Below are positions 33,974-47,163 of a stretch of 64,000 nucleotides of DNA, piece after piece (the first letter of the stretch is position 1; every line of letters starts with the position of its first letter). This stretch comes from Panonychus citri (taxonomy: Eukaryota > Arthropoda > Arachnida > Trombidiformes > Tetranychidae). Position numbers and translations under genes: made by a program. The notes beneath the pieces were generated by a model. The model did no database searches and was not told the DNA's origin. It worked only from the letters and a program-made list of their open reading frames with translations. The stretch covers positions 310,001 to 374,000 of the forward strand of contig NW_026515545.1 of the NCBI RefSeq assembly GCF_014898815.1, given 5' to 3'.

Positions 33974-34132
33974 TTTTCAATAACCATTGATGGTGTTTAC
34001 ACGGAAAGAGGTTCAACTACAGGTTCATTTTCCCTATTGTCCAGTTCAATACTTTTTATCGGAGGAAGTGACCATTTTGAACAACTTCCGGGCTCAAGGG
34101 TACAAAGCAACTTCATTGGCTGCCTTAGGAAG
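33974..34132 (+). CDS. Nrx-1: Neurexin-1 exon: second part of LNS2
   Basis: 53 codons: FSITIDGVYTERG, SSSILFIGGSDHFEQLPGS and SNFIGCLRK, the last strands of LNS2 with its conserved Gly-Cys. The acceptor is TTTCCAG|T and the donor AAG|GTAAGT, phase 0 at both ends. It matches directly onto both the 32077 microexon and the 31433 exon. Confidence 0.92.
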
Positions 34133-34563
34133 GTAAGTTGAACATTATTACTTTTATCATCATCACTTGAAAGTGGAAGAAGCATTAACATCATCATCAT
34201 CATCAGTAGAATGGGAAAAAATCAAAGTATCTTCAAGAAATCTTCTCCTGTGTAAAGAATAAAAGAAAGATGAAGATGGAAAGTAAAAAGCACAAGGTAA
34301 TAAAAAAAAGATGAGGAAGAGAAAAAAAATGAAAGTAAATTGAAAGAAAGACTTTTTTTTCTCTTTCTACGAATTTTTTTTTCTGCTGTCACAAGATGAA
34401 TTACGATTTGCTTGACCAACCATACCAATGATCACCCATCAAAGAGGGTGGGATGAAATTTCGGACTGAATGAATGAATAGAAAGAAGCAAAGACAAAAG
34501 GTGGAAAGAGTCGCTTGTCATCTTGAAATATCTTCATCATCTGATAAACTCTAAATTGATAAC

Positions 34564-34566
<3 letters not shown>

Positions 34567-34630
<64 letters not shown>
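34567..34630. repeat. (GA)32 microsatellite in a neurexin intron
   Basis: 64 bases of GA in the 986-nt intron between the LNS2 and LNS3 exons. A run this long in a short intron is likely to vary in length between individuals. Confidence 0.95.
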
Positions 34631-34632
<2 letters not shown>

Positions 34633-35118
34633 ACTAGAAAGTGAATCACTTTGGGTTCGATTTTTTCACTCCCAGTAATTTACTGTATGTGAGAGGAAAA
34701 CAAAGTAAAAAATGGTTACAAGATGTAACTCCCTGTAGATAGAGTTGAGAGAGGAGTGGGTAAGGATAAATCAGATGAAGGAGGGATAATAATTTCATTT
34801 GGTGTGAGTGAGAGAGTAGGAAACATTTTCCACTATTACCAATCAAATGAAATTCATCCAATAAAGTTATAAACATCCCAATCAAATCAATCACTGAATA
34901 CATGGGGAGTAATAGAAAAGTAAAAGGGATGATGAACAAGATGAAAGGTAAGGTGGATAAAGGAACTAACTTTATACTAATCTCTTTGGTAAAGGTAACT
35001 TAATCTCGGTTACACTTTCATTATTTCTCATTTTATCTCTTTTCTTTTTTTTTCCTTTTGTCTTCATCCAATTTTATTTACCTGTGTTTCCTTTGGGGTG
35101 GAAATTTTCAATGTAAAG

Positions 35119-36004
35119 GTTGAATTCATTGGAGATTCAATGGTTCTGGATATACTTGATTTAGCTAAAAGTGACCTCAATTTGTTACAAGTAAAAGGAA
35201 ACATTGTCGACTCTTGTCAGGAAGTTGAAGCTGCTGATCCGATAACCTTTACAACCAAAGACTCATTTCTAGCATTACCCCGGTGGGAAGCGATCAAGGG
35301 AGGCTCATTGTCTCTTAAGATACGAACCAATGAACCAAGTGGTGTTCTCATGTATAGTTCAGGGAAAACTAATGGAAATAGTTATTCGACACCTTCCGTC
35401 TTGTCTTCTTCATCGCTTTCATTTTCTTCATCCAGTTCTAACTCTGGATCGATATCAAATCAACCACCAAGTGATTTTTTTGCACTCGAATTACTTGATG
35501 GGCAAATCTATTTACTACTCAATTTAGGTTCTGGACCAATTAAGGTAAAAGCATCAGCTCGTCGAGTTGATGATTCTCATTGGCATGTGATAACATTACT
35601 TCGCACAGCAAAATCAGGCCGAGTGACAGTTGACGATGCAGCGGTTGATTTTGTCACTCCGGGAACAAACAATCAACTTGATCTGGAAAGTCCACTTTAC
35701 TTAGGTAGTTTTGGTCCCTCTTTGAGTAAAGCTTTTAATGAGGTTCCTCCGGAACTTTGGGCTGGTTCATTAAAATATGGTTACGTTGGTTGTGTACGTG
35801 ATTTAGTTCTCAACAATCAGGCCATTGATATCGCCTCATTTGCCCGTAAACAAGATTCCGGTTCTGTGAAACCTTCATGCCATTCATTGCCAAGTCACTG
35901 TGATAAAAAACCTTGTTTCAATGAGGGTATTTGCATGGAAGGATGGAATCGATTTGTGTGTGATTGTCGAGCAACGAGTTACACCGGACCAGTTTGCACC
36001 AAAG
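35119..36004 (+). CDS. Nrx-1: Neurexin-1 exon: end of LNS2, LNS3 and EGF-B
   Basis: Starts after GTAAAG with VEFIGDSMVLDILDLAKSD, the end of LNS2 with its closing cysteine. LNS3 follows (ADPITFTTKDSFLALPRW, DFFALELLDGQIYLLLNLGSG, LWAGSLKYGYVGCVRDL, VKPSC), then an EGF-like domain (CDKKPCFNEGICMEGWNRFVCDC, closing YTGPVC). LNS3 carries a Ser-rich insertion (about 35400-35460) between YSSGK and DFFALE, longer than the vertebrate loop at this point. It ends AAA-G|GTAAAA in phase 1, matching the phase of the 43531 exon. The fused LNS3-EGF-B exon is intact. Confidence 0.93.
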
Positions 36005-36115
36005 GTAAAATCTGCACCTCTTGAGAGTTACAGCTATTTTCCCCTCGATTCCACTTCCTGTAAAACTCAAGTTTCCGTTTCCAATTATGATAATTGCATA
36101 AAGATATTCACCCAC

Positions 36116-36157
<42 letters not shown>

Positions 36158-39100
36158 GCCTCTTCAAGTCTTCCTCCAAGTAAAACCACTTAAAGATGTA
36201 TCTCATTTTAGATGACGGTGGGTAATCTATTAATATTTTGTGGTGTGATCATCATGCAAGATAAGAGTCCATTAGCAGGGAGGCTTTAATATATCACACA
36301 CAAGAAATCCTTTTTTCTGCAGCCTCTTAAATCGCAATTGTAATAGTTTCCATGATGATGATGATGTGTTATTATAATGAATGTTAAAAGGAATGATAAT
36401 GATTCAGATAAATATTCACATTAAGAGACAAACCATCAAAACAGTTTCTGTTTCATTTCCTACAAGAGAGAGAGAGAGAGAGAGAGATCTTATTCACAAT
36501 CTATGAAAATTGACGAGCTAAATTAGTAGGTGATTGTGATTATCATGAGAGAATTAGATGATGATGATGTGAGGTAATGAAATTCGTTTAAATATTCAGT
36601 ATGAGAATATATAATAACAACCAATCAAGACGATCTGAATCAAATATAAATGAATTTGTAAATGTAATAAATGTTCAAAGTTGTGTTTCTAAAAGTAAAT
36701 GTAATGTTAATACACATTACGAATAGATGATGATGATGATTGAGAGAGAGAGAGAGAGAGAGTGATGATTGAAGAGAGAGAGATGAGAGTAGAATAAAGA
36801 GAGAGAGAGAGACTAAGAAGAGAATATCTAAATGAATCATTGAGAATAAGATAAGAATATCATATATATGAGAAATGATGATGATATGAATAAAAATGAA
36901 AATGAATGAGAATTTAATAACAATTGTCGATATGAATAAAATAAGATAATGATATTTAGATAAGAATAGTTGTGAAGTTGTGATAATGAATAAAGAGATA
37001 TGAAATGAAGAGAAATGATATTGTGAGAAAGAGAGTGAAAGAGGAATGAAAGAAAGTGAATAAGATGAGAAGATTAAAGATGAGATAGAAATGAAAGATG
37101 AAGAGATAATAGAGAATTACTTTAAAGAATATATTCATTCTATATCTTTGAATAATTTTACTCATCAAGATATTGATTTTCATATCATTTTTCATATTTT
37201 TTGATCATTCTCAAGTATTATTGATATCTCAGGATAAGGTGATAAAAAGATACAAGAATTTTCAAGTTTTATCATGACAGAATTTTCACTTTGGTATTTT
37301 TGTTATTCTATTGTTCTTATCAAGATAAATGTGAATTACGAGAAAATCTTTTTGATTAGTTTTGATTTTTATTCTTTTTGTCTTATATCCTTTCTGCCTT
37401 CTCACTCTGGTTTACTCTCTTCTATCAAATTATTCTCTGTGAACTTTCTTGAATAAAAATTCCCAAGATGCCATATAATGTATGCACTAAAAACTGTAAC
37501 TTACTCTTTCCTTTTTCCTCCTCTGGTATCATGCATACGAGTTTCAAGCTTGAACCAACATTCACAGTCAATCGCTTCATTTTACCTGTCAGTCCTTTAC
37601 CTTTCTCACTCCCAGGGTATGAGGAGAACCTTTAAAACTAAAAGCAGTTAAGTTGGAGTAAAGGTGGGAAGATGAATCTGTAAGAGAGAGAGAGAGAGGA
37701 AAATATTATTATACCGTTTACATTTCTATATGTATCATGAACGGAAGCTTATCTTCCCTGGAGTCAATCTATGAAATATCCATCTTATTAAGCGAAATGA
37801 ATCTATCTTGAGTTCTTTTCTTGGAAGGTAAAGATGATGATGATACTGATGATGAAGATGATCAAGAGAAAGAGAAGAAGATTCATCTTTTCTCTTTGGA
37901 GCTTCTGTTCTGTTCAAAATTGTTTTGCATCGTCAACAGAAAAAAAAGAAAAATAAACTAACGAATCTTTTTGAGGTTCTAGTTTCGCCTTTTAAACTTT
38001 AACCCTCCACGGTTTTTGAATTGATGGAGAGTGGGGATAGTGGAGTTGGAAATCAGAGAAGAAAAATTGAAATTCTCTTTCACCTATACATTTCTTAGAG
38101 CCATTTTTCTTTTTTTTACTTCACGATTTTCTTCCTCGCTGTGCCATCATAATTTGTCTTCTTGATTTTCTAATGAATTAGTTTGATTTTCTTCTTTCGT
38201 TGGGTTTCTTTTTCTCTCTCTTTAGATTCTCTCTGTTGATACTATTTATCGTTATTGTTGTTGTTCCATTTCTCAAGTTGTTTTCGACTCAAAAACCAAT
38301 TAATTGAACAGAGAAAGAGAAAAAGTAAAACAGTCTCTTGAATTTTTTCTTCACCTTTACTCTAGATATTATCTAGAACTACGATTTTCTCAGTGTTTAT
38401 CCTCCTTCTTCTTGTTTTCTTCTGCTCCTCTTGATCTTGATTTTCTTCTTCTTATTCCATGTTTTCCGTTTTACTCCTCTCTTTTTTTTATATATTCGTC
38501 TTCTTTTTGTTCACTTTTCCATTTATATAAATGTTCACATATAACAGAAGAATCAATGACTCCCAAGTACCAGGTAGAAATCGCTTGACTTCATCTTCAA
38601 ATTTCAGCATCACTTGAAATTTACCTTTTGTTTTTTCTTCTCCATTTTACTTTTTTCCACCAATATCCTCCTTTATCCTTCTTATTTCCAACTTCCTTTT
38701 TATGACTACCATTGAAATTTAATACTATTGTTAGATGTTGGGTTGAGGTGGTAACAAAAACAAAGGATCAAGAAGGATTGGTGACCACTTTCTTCCCTTC
38801 GTGACAACCTTTTTTTTCCTGTAAGAGAAAAGAGGAAGAAGAAAAAGTAAATTAGAGTAAAGTTCACCATTTAAGTAATTGACATTATTTCTCAATTGTT
38901 GTTCAATTTACATTGAAGATATAGTTACCTTTTCTTTGAATTCTCTTTTCTTTCCATGATTGATTGCAAGGTAACAATTATAATCAATAGTTGCCCAAGA
39001 AAACGTTTACTGTTTAACCAAAAGTGTATTCACAAACATGACAGAATCAACATGGAAAAGAAATTATTTGTTGTTGAGATGGAAAATAAACTAAAACGAT

Positions 39101-40168
39101 AAGAATACAAAGGGAGAGAGAAAAAAAGACAATAGTTATGACAAATGAACCATAGAAAAAAAATGACATGAAAGATCAAATAAAGATAATGGTTATTAGA
39201 TTAAAATTAATACTTAGTCCAATGTTGAGATGGAAAAATATTGACGAGAGAATCGTATTACCATTAACGCAACGTAAAATCTGAATAACAAGTGGAAGAA
39301 GACTGAAATCGAATTCGATAGATGAACAGTTCTAAACAAATCACCTTAAGTTAGTAAATTGTTGGTATCAACTGTAGTATTTAATAGTAAATCCAAGGAC
39401 AGAAGACAAAGAAACTAAATTTACAAATGGACATGACATTAGGCACGAAAATTACTGGTTTGTAATTTGAATAACTTGACCAATAATACAGTTAACCAGT
39501 CTAATGATAGTAACAAGAATCATCTGTAAAATTAGAATAAAACCAGTGATTAGTGAAATAAAGACACAAAAACATTGGAAATAGAATTAACTAAATCAAT
39601 GGTAATATAATTTGGAGAAAAGAAAAACAAAAATGTAATCATATAGGAGAATCACATTAACAATGTTAAAGAGATGAACAAATAAAGGAAAGGCCTAAGA
39701 GATTATAAAGTAACTTGTTAAAATCTTTTCACTTACATTAACATTTGACGAATTTAATAAGATTTAAAAATATGGAGAATTAACTGATTCCATCTTGAAT
39801 CAAAATCAAAAGTAAAAATAAAAGAAAATAATTTAATTAAACTGATTTCAAGTGAAAATTAATCAACAATTGGAAACGAATTTAAAAAAAATTCTAATCA
39901 GTTTCTCTCAATTAAAGTTAACCCACTAGATGGCGTTGCAATAGAATTTCAGTTTTTTCTCTTGTTGCGTTGACTTGATTGTTTATTAACATGTTTTCTT
40001 TTTTAATTAATTGATTAATATTGGAATTTGAATCAACTTATTTGTGAAAAAGTTCGTATACAAGTGTTGGTAGAACAACTTGACACCAAGTAAGTATCAA
40101 AAAAAAAACAACAACAAAACAAACAAAATAGGTAGGACCGCATGGTTCTTATCTTATGATTTATAACA

Positions 40169-40222
40169 TTGAACGTTTAGTTCATAATTTAAAAATTGAA
40201 CGTTTAGTTCGTAATTTAAAAA
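40169..40222. repeat. 27-bp direct tandem duplication
   Basis: TTGAACGTTTAGTTC(A/G)TAATTTAAAAA occurs twice back to back, the copies differing at one base. Confidence 0.9.
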
Positions 40223-40299
40223 TTGTTCCATTATGGAAAACTTCTTTATTGAATACCCAATTTTTTTTCTCTTTCCTATTTATCTGAATATGTAATTTT

Positions 40300-40423
40300 G
40301 GCCTCAGGGGCACTTCGAGATTTTTGTAATCCATGATCCTTTCCCTCCTTTTTCCCTCTCCCTTGTACGGTTGTCACTACCGGAAACGATGAATTTTAAT
40401 TCATCGAAGCCTCCCCTGAGGCC
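40300..40423. repeat. Inverted repeat with inner hairpin, MITE-like
   Basis: GGCCTCAGGGG(CA)CTTCGA at 40300-40318 is the inverse of TCGAAG(CCT)CCCCTGAGGCC at 40404-40423, allowing a small internal mismatch. An inner stem CGATGAATT/AATTCATCG lies at 40387-40406. The block is GC-richer than its surroundings. It could be a short non-autonomous element remnant or a structured RNA; no coding signal is seen. Confidence 0.75.
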
Positions 40424-43400
40424 GCTGTTGAAGCTTAAATAAACTTGAGAATTTTTCTTTGATTAAGTTAATTGTTATTCCTTGTTAATTGTTTTTACTT
40501 CATTGGAATAGTTGATTAGTTTATTTTTTTTCTTCTAGTTAATTTTTTCTAAATCTTTGATTTGTTCTACTTTACAATCTGTATGATACTTTGTTGATTT
40601 AATTTCCTCTTGGAAAGGGTTAATCGTTTCCCGAGTCTTTGTGTTTATTTGGTGACAAATTCAAATGGTGGTTTCATGTTTTTATTGATTTTCTGGCGAG
40701 CTTTTCTAATTGTGATTGTTTAAAGTGTTTCTATCACCACTATTATCATTACCTTAATCGTTGGTGTCGTAAACTGTAGCTGTCTGACATTGAGAATCTT
40801 CACATTTTTACTTGGAAATCAAGGTATCAAAAAAGAGAGAAAAGAGAAAAGAGAATTGGAGAGAAAAAGAAAATCAGTTGAACAAGTAAACAAAAACATC
40901 TACTGTTGATGGTGGAAAAAGGCTCGAGAACATCATGGTGAAAATCTTTTATTGAAGAAAAGGAAAAAAAATCCAACAGAAGAAGATGGTTTTGTGATTG
41001 CTGTTAAATTGGTTTTGTGAAAGAATCATCTTTTTTTGTTTGCTGTTTCTCTCTCTCTCACCTTTACTTTACCCTGTTGATGATTTAATTCATCATCATG
41101 TTGGATCATCTCTCAACCATTAAGTCAACCAACCATTGACTATAAGAGAAACGTAACTTTCGAAAATTAGATGACAACGATTTTTTTCTCTTCTCTCAAT
41201 CTTACAAGACTCAATTCGTTCTGGTCTCATCACCATCTTTAGAATATAAAAAAAAACAATCAACTACATATTCACAAAGACACACAGTCAACAAGCCAGT
41301 TTATCGTTCTTATCTCAATCAAAATTGATCCTTCCATCATCACTTCCATTATTTTTATCGTTGTTATTGTTTTACTACAAGCAAAGGGAACAAAAAAAAG
41401 AAACATAATATACAGCAGAAAATAATATCTGATTGAAGTTCTCAAATGTTTTTCTCCTGTGGAAACCCCAAGACTCAAGGAAGAGAAACAGAAAAGTCAA
41501 AGAATCTTTTCATTTTTATTGTGCTCTATTTTTGTCCTTTGTTTCACAACTGAATTATTTCAGCATCAAGTTTACATTAGATGAATTGAAATGTACATTA
41601 TTACATGAGAATAACTGAAAGAACTCAGTTAATATCATATCTAATCATAGAAAGAAGATATAAAAAGCTGAGCAGAAAAGTATACACCATGGATCCTGTT
41701 GATAGTATTTTATGAACTACGATAAAATATATGAACTTGTATGGAAAGAACAAAAAGAAAAGAAAAAAATGATGAATGATGATAATATTAGACAAAAACA
41801 ACGCCGCTCCCTGGATACGATGAAAATTCAGTAATATTGGTAATATACTCAAAAGTTGGAATCGTTGGAACAATTTGAATAATTTGAAGCATTCAGGATA
41901 AAGTTGAATCAATGTACCAAAAGTGAAAAAGATGATACAAAGAAAATCAATGCAAATCAAGGAAATGGCGAAATGAAGAAATGTGAACAAATTACTGAAT
42001 TTCCGTGAAAAGACTTATGATTTTCGATTCCGCCACCAAGTTAAATTTCAGAACAACATTCAAAAGGAATGAGTGAGCCGAGAGAGAGATTGAAAACAAG
42101 AGAGATGATTGTTACACAGCTCATTTACAACGAGTTAACTTGCCACATCCATATAACATTTCCTGTCTACCATGACTATCGGCTTTTTGCTGAACATTTT
42201 TTTCCTCTTGATGAAAAATCCTTCGAAAAATGGGAACCATCATCCATCTCACGTTAAACCATCCGCACAATGTTGCAAACTTAATTTTTTCTATTCTATT
42301 TTACCTTTTTCATCATTTTCTCTCTTCTCACTCCAACAATTTTCCTCTTCCCTTTTCTTCACCTTAACCATCCCACCTTTTTGGATTGTTTCATTATCGT
42401 TATCATCTCATTTTGTCTCCTCTCTCTCCCTCTCCCTCCCTTTCCCTCTTTCTATTTGAAAGAAAACTCGAAGGAAAATGTTAGTATCAATTTTGAGATG
42501 ATAGAATTCACTCCAATATTTGATGGGTTTCCCTTTAACTTATCATGAAAGTTGCATTGGGAATCGAGTTTAAACTTGCAACACAAACTATTATCTTCAT
42601 TTTAATCTATTTTCATGATACAATTTATCAAAATATCATTGTTACCACCTCACTTCCTCTTCCTGACTCGCCTACTTCAACAATTTAAAATGTTATTATC
42701 ATCTCTCTGAAATGATCAGCATGTTCACTTTTCATGTTAACCCTTGAATTGACTCTCTTTCCCTGTTCACATGATATATATACATGGAAACCCTCAGTAT
42801 ATTTACAAGACATAAAATCTCAATTCAATGTCAATTCCTGGACAATTGAGATTGTCAATCGATACATAATATAACCAACAAGAGATACAAAAGTTTTTAC
42901 ATCATTAACCATAAATACTGATTAAGTATAAAAGTCAATTCTTGATTGAGTCAAAATGGTTTTGATTTCCAAGATGATAGTTAACCATTCCCAGAGTCCA
43001 TAGTCAATATTGTTTAAGTATATATATTATATGTTATATAATATTATAATAGAGAACAAGAAATTACAGTTATATGTATTAATGATAATATCATGATAAT
43101 ATAACAGTATATTAAGTTTGCCACTATATATTAACACTGATTGAATCAGTGAATGTTATTGAACATTAATCTTGATCAAATAATCATATCAACTCAAGCC
43201 CACGAAACCTTGAGGCTGAAAATGATAACATTCATTGGTATCAAGAATATAAATAGTCCACTGAATCAAATCTTAACACTTTCTACTAGATTAATTAATA
43301 CAATAATGTCAATCCATTAATCAACCAACTAAATCTGCTAAATAACCTTTCCTATGATACAACTTAATTGTCACTTAATTGGTTCTAACGGTAAACTTAA

Positions 43401-43530
43401 AATCCTCACTCAATCCTTTCAAATAATATCTCAAAGTAATCACATCTCAATTGATTCTTTTATCATTATAATTTGCTAATTTTTTTTCTCTCTCTCTTAA
43501 TTTACCAACAATTAACCTAACAATCAATAG

Positions 43531-44817
43531 ATGCAACTACATTAAACTTTAATGGTGAGGATTATATGTTAATTGACCTCGGTGAAGAGGTGACCACTCA
43601 AGCAGAGGATCTTAACCTACGTTTCAAGACAACAACATCGACCAGTTTTTTGTTAATGGCTTCATCAGCTGATCGATTCAGTTCATATTTAATTATCTCC
43701 CTTGAAAATGGTCGTCTCAAGGTGACAATTAACTTAGGCGAAGGTAACAAGATAACCTACATTGGTAATGGTTTGGGAAATGATCGTTGGCATACAATTC
43801 GTATTCACCGTCGTGGACCAAGTTTAGAGGTTAAATGTGATTCTGATAATGTGATAACTGAACTTACTGGTCAGTTAATTAATCTTCATTATTCTAACCT
43901 TGTAATTGGTTCTTATATTGATCTAAGACCTGGAGCAGTTCGTCCTTCAACAATGTCCACTTCAACTGGTCACAATAAGGAAGCTCCTAATTTTATTGGT
44001 TCAATGCAAAACTTAATTCTCAATGGAAATGATTACATTGATTTAAGTAGACAAGGTATTGACCTTAACTTTACAGTGACCGCTACTTACGGTAAAAAGG
44101 ATGGTTCAGTTCACCGACCGATAACATTTAAATCTCGACGAACCTACATTGGCCTTCCACAATTAAAGGCCTATTCAACGATGGCCCTTTACTTTCAATT
44201 TAAAACTAATCTGCCCAATGGATTAATCTTATTCAATGGAGGGAAAGATGATGATTTTATCGCCATTGAACTGGTCGCTGGTCAACTTCATTATACCTTC
44301 AATATGGGTGATGGACCTCGACGAGTTAAATCATCAACTCGATATTCACTTAATGATGGTCAATGGCACTCGGTTGCTGTTGGTCGACCCTCTCTTGGAC
44401 AACACACCTTAATGGTTGATGATATGGTTTCGTCTTTCACCAATAATGGTCCCAATTTACACCTTGATTTAACTGGATTACTTTATCTCGGTGGATTACC
44501 AAGTGAAATGTATTCAACATTACCCTCTTTGGTTGTTTCCAATCATGGATTTGAAGGTTGTTTAGCCTCATTGGACTTTAATGGTGAAACAATTGACCCA
44601 ACAGGATCAGATGCTGTTGTCAGGTCAACATTAGTGTCCAAAGGTTGTTCTGGTGAAGGGTCAGTTGAATGTTCACCAGGTATTAAAGAGGATGGTTCAT
44701 GTGATTCATTGATTCCTCTTGGTTCCCCTGTAACCTGTATCCCTACAGATGACTGTCCATGTGATGATAATCAATCACCATCATCATTATTACCAAATAA
44801 ATGTTCATACTCTCTTG
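43531..44817 (+). CDS. Nrx-1: Neurexin-1 exon: LNS4, LNS5 and a diverged EGF-C
   Basis: 429 codons. LNS4: ATTLNFNGEDYMLIDL, AEDLNLRFKTT, GRLKVTINLGEG, NDRWHTIRIHRRGPSL and NFIGSMQNLILNG. LNS5: RPITFKSRRTYIGLPQLKAY, ALYFQFKTNLPNGLILFNGG, FIAIELVAGQLHYTFNMGDG, NDGQWHSVAVGR and GFEGCLASLDFNG. LNS4 runs through the vertebrate splice-site-3 position without an intron. After LNS5 comes a Cys-rich segment with six cysteines and the C-x-C spacing of an EGF domain (PTDDCPCDD) but little other EGF-C resemblance. The start phase (AT after a leading G) and the end phase (G) agree with neighbouring exons. Confidence 0.93.
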
Positions 44818-45302
44818 GTAAGTTTGCTAAATTTACATTTACAATTCAATCAAGAATCACAATAATCAAAGTAAATAATCATAGAGAAAAAAAGTAAAAT
44901 TTTTCCATTTACAATTAATGTAATTTAAAGATAGAGATTGAATCGTTTTCAACTGAACAATTTACCTTAAAACTTTCATCCATCATGAACAATCAATTCA
45001 ATTGCTATCAACAGATCAAAATGATCAATTTCAACTGATTTTGACTTTTTCTTTTATTTCTAAACTTATCAGAGAGAAAGAAAAAAATCATCATGATAAC
45101 CTATCAATTCCACTTTTTGTTTATTCTCTCAGAGATTCTATCACAAGGAGAAAAATGTTGATTGAAGTTTATCAACGAATCCATTTCAATGTCAAATTCA
45201 TGTATAAATGATGTTGTTCCAAGTTCTATGGTTATCATCATGATGATCCCTCCTCCTGTCTATTTATCTGTCTATTACTTTTTCTATCATCTTTCTCCCT
45301 CC

Positions 45303-45336
<34 letters not shown>

Positions 45337-45502
45337 ATTCTCTTTCATACCATTGGTCAAAATAATATATATGTAACCTTTATCATGTCCATTCTGATGG
45401 AATGTAATCTGAAAGAAACGATTGGAATGATTATAAAGCAAATAACATGATATTACGGCTGCTAGATTACCTCTCGTCATGACGATTCACTGTCAACAGA
45501 GG

Positions 45503-45542
<40 letters not shown>

Positions 45543-47163
45543 GAGATGATGAAGATGATGAAGATGATGAGAGAATCAAAATCCAGCATGAATGGCTCAC
45601 AAATCTCTATATAATGTTACTTGGTTGTCAGATTAAATTTCAAGATGAGATACTCATTGGAATTAGGCAGAAATTATGATTTATATCAACAACAATTTGA
45701 GATAATTTGTTTAGAAAAAGTTGATTCCCAAATTGAGTTTGATTATTATTTAATTACGATATTAAATTGAGATGAGTTACAACTTTTTTTTTCTTGCGAT
45801 AAATTTAACTCATGATTTGTATGGTTGATGCAAAACACTACATTTTAAATTGTTGAGTTAAATTGTTGGCTTTGTTTACTTAGTTTAATTTTGCTCCAAT
45901 GAACTTGAATTTATTTTTTCATTCACTTTAATCTAGATATTAATTTGACTCTGTGAATTTTAATACTCTCAATTTAATTTGCTTCACTTAATGTAAATGA
46001 ATGAATGAGATCTGGTGGTTTTCCTATTATCAGGGTGAATTAACTAATCTAGTTAATAATTGCAATTATCTATTTCCATATATATACTAATCAAATTGTC
46101 ATTAAGAGTATGATTGTTGTGGTGAAAATGTGTTATTTGAATTGAATTTAACTTACTTACAACTGAATCAATTTAATTGCTATCATTTGATTGAATTTTC
46201 ATTTCGTTTTATGACAATTTTTAGGCTGATTGTTTATCATTAACCAAATTAAATTGATCATTTTTGTCAAGACAATTTCATCTGAATTTGATTGATTGTG
46301 ATTGTTTTTAATTCTTTTCACCTTAAAATAGATCAGAGAAATAAATTGTTACAATTACTTTCATTTTGACACAATTGATTCAGTGGGGAAACTAAATCTA
46401 AGTTGATTTACACTCGAGTTAAGATGATGAGTTTCTGATTTTCTCTCAGAATTTTTATTCGATTGTTAAATTTTTTTCTCCTTCTCTTAAAACACTTTTC
46501 TTGTTATTAACTTGATTTAGATTGTTACTTTGATTTAGAATGATAAGAAAAAGTAATCAAATCAAATTGTAATCACCAATTTTTTCAGTTTTTACAATTA
46601 ACTTTCATCCATTTCCGATTGAAAATCATTGAAAACATTTTATCAAATAGTTCAGTTGGTATGATCATTTCAATTATCTCTACTTTGATTATCTCTATTG
46701 GATCATCTTATATATATATCACCTTTCAAGGTCACCTGTTGTTATCAGGTCGGAATGACCTTGAAATCCAGAATTCAAACTCCTTCAATTCCCAAAAGTC
46801 CACGGCCAAAGTATCGACTCGTCAGGTCAGATCTTCGAAGCCGTCAACTTGTCCATAACTGTTAATTTATTATTGATATTTCGTTTCCAAACTTAGTTGA
46901 CCTTTACTAATTAACATTGATTGAAATTTCCACATTTTCTTATTAAAATCAACTAATTGTTGAAAATAAAGTAACTAAATCGTTAGAACTGAACAAAGAC
47001 AATGCTGCCATCTATTGGTACAATTTAAAGATAATCAAAGTAACTTTTTAATTTGTTTGGATATTTTTGTTTACCAGTTAATTGTGATGATTGTTTTTGA
47101 TTTTGATTTTAATCTAATAATTGAATGAGATATTTTAATGTTTACCTTTTTTTCTGGTTTTAG
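44818..47163. other. Neurexin intron
   Basis: 2.3 kb, donor CTTG|GTAAGT and acceptor GGTTTTAG|GA, phase 1. It holds TC and GA microsatellites (45307-45336, 45506-45539) and a reverse-oriented CTCF-like motif at 47003-47018. No exon is recognised. Confidence 0.7.

Larger units (their letters stand above)
36005..43530. other. 7.5-kb neurexin intron
   Basis: No coding signal. It contains GA/TC microsatellites (36121-36152, about 36467-36487, about 36741-36763), pyrimidine-rich stretches, a 27-bp tandem duplication (40169-40222), an inverted repeat (40300-40318 with 40404-40423) and a CTCF-like motif (39923-39935). The flanking exons are phase-matched, so no exon is needed here. Confidence 0.7.

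Noticed and set aside
34640..34660. tRNA B-box-like GGGTTCGATTTT
   Set aside because: No A-box or cloverleaf can be formed around it.
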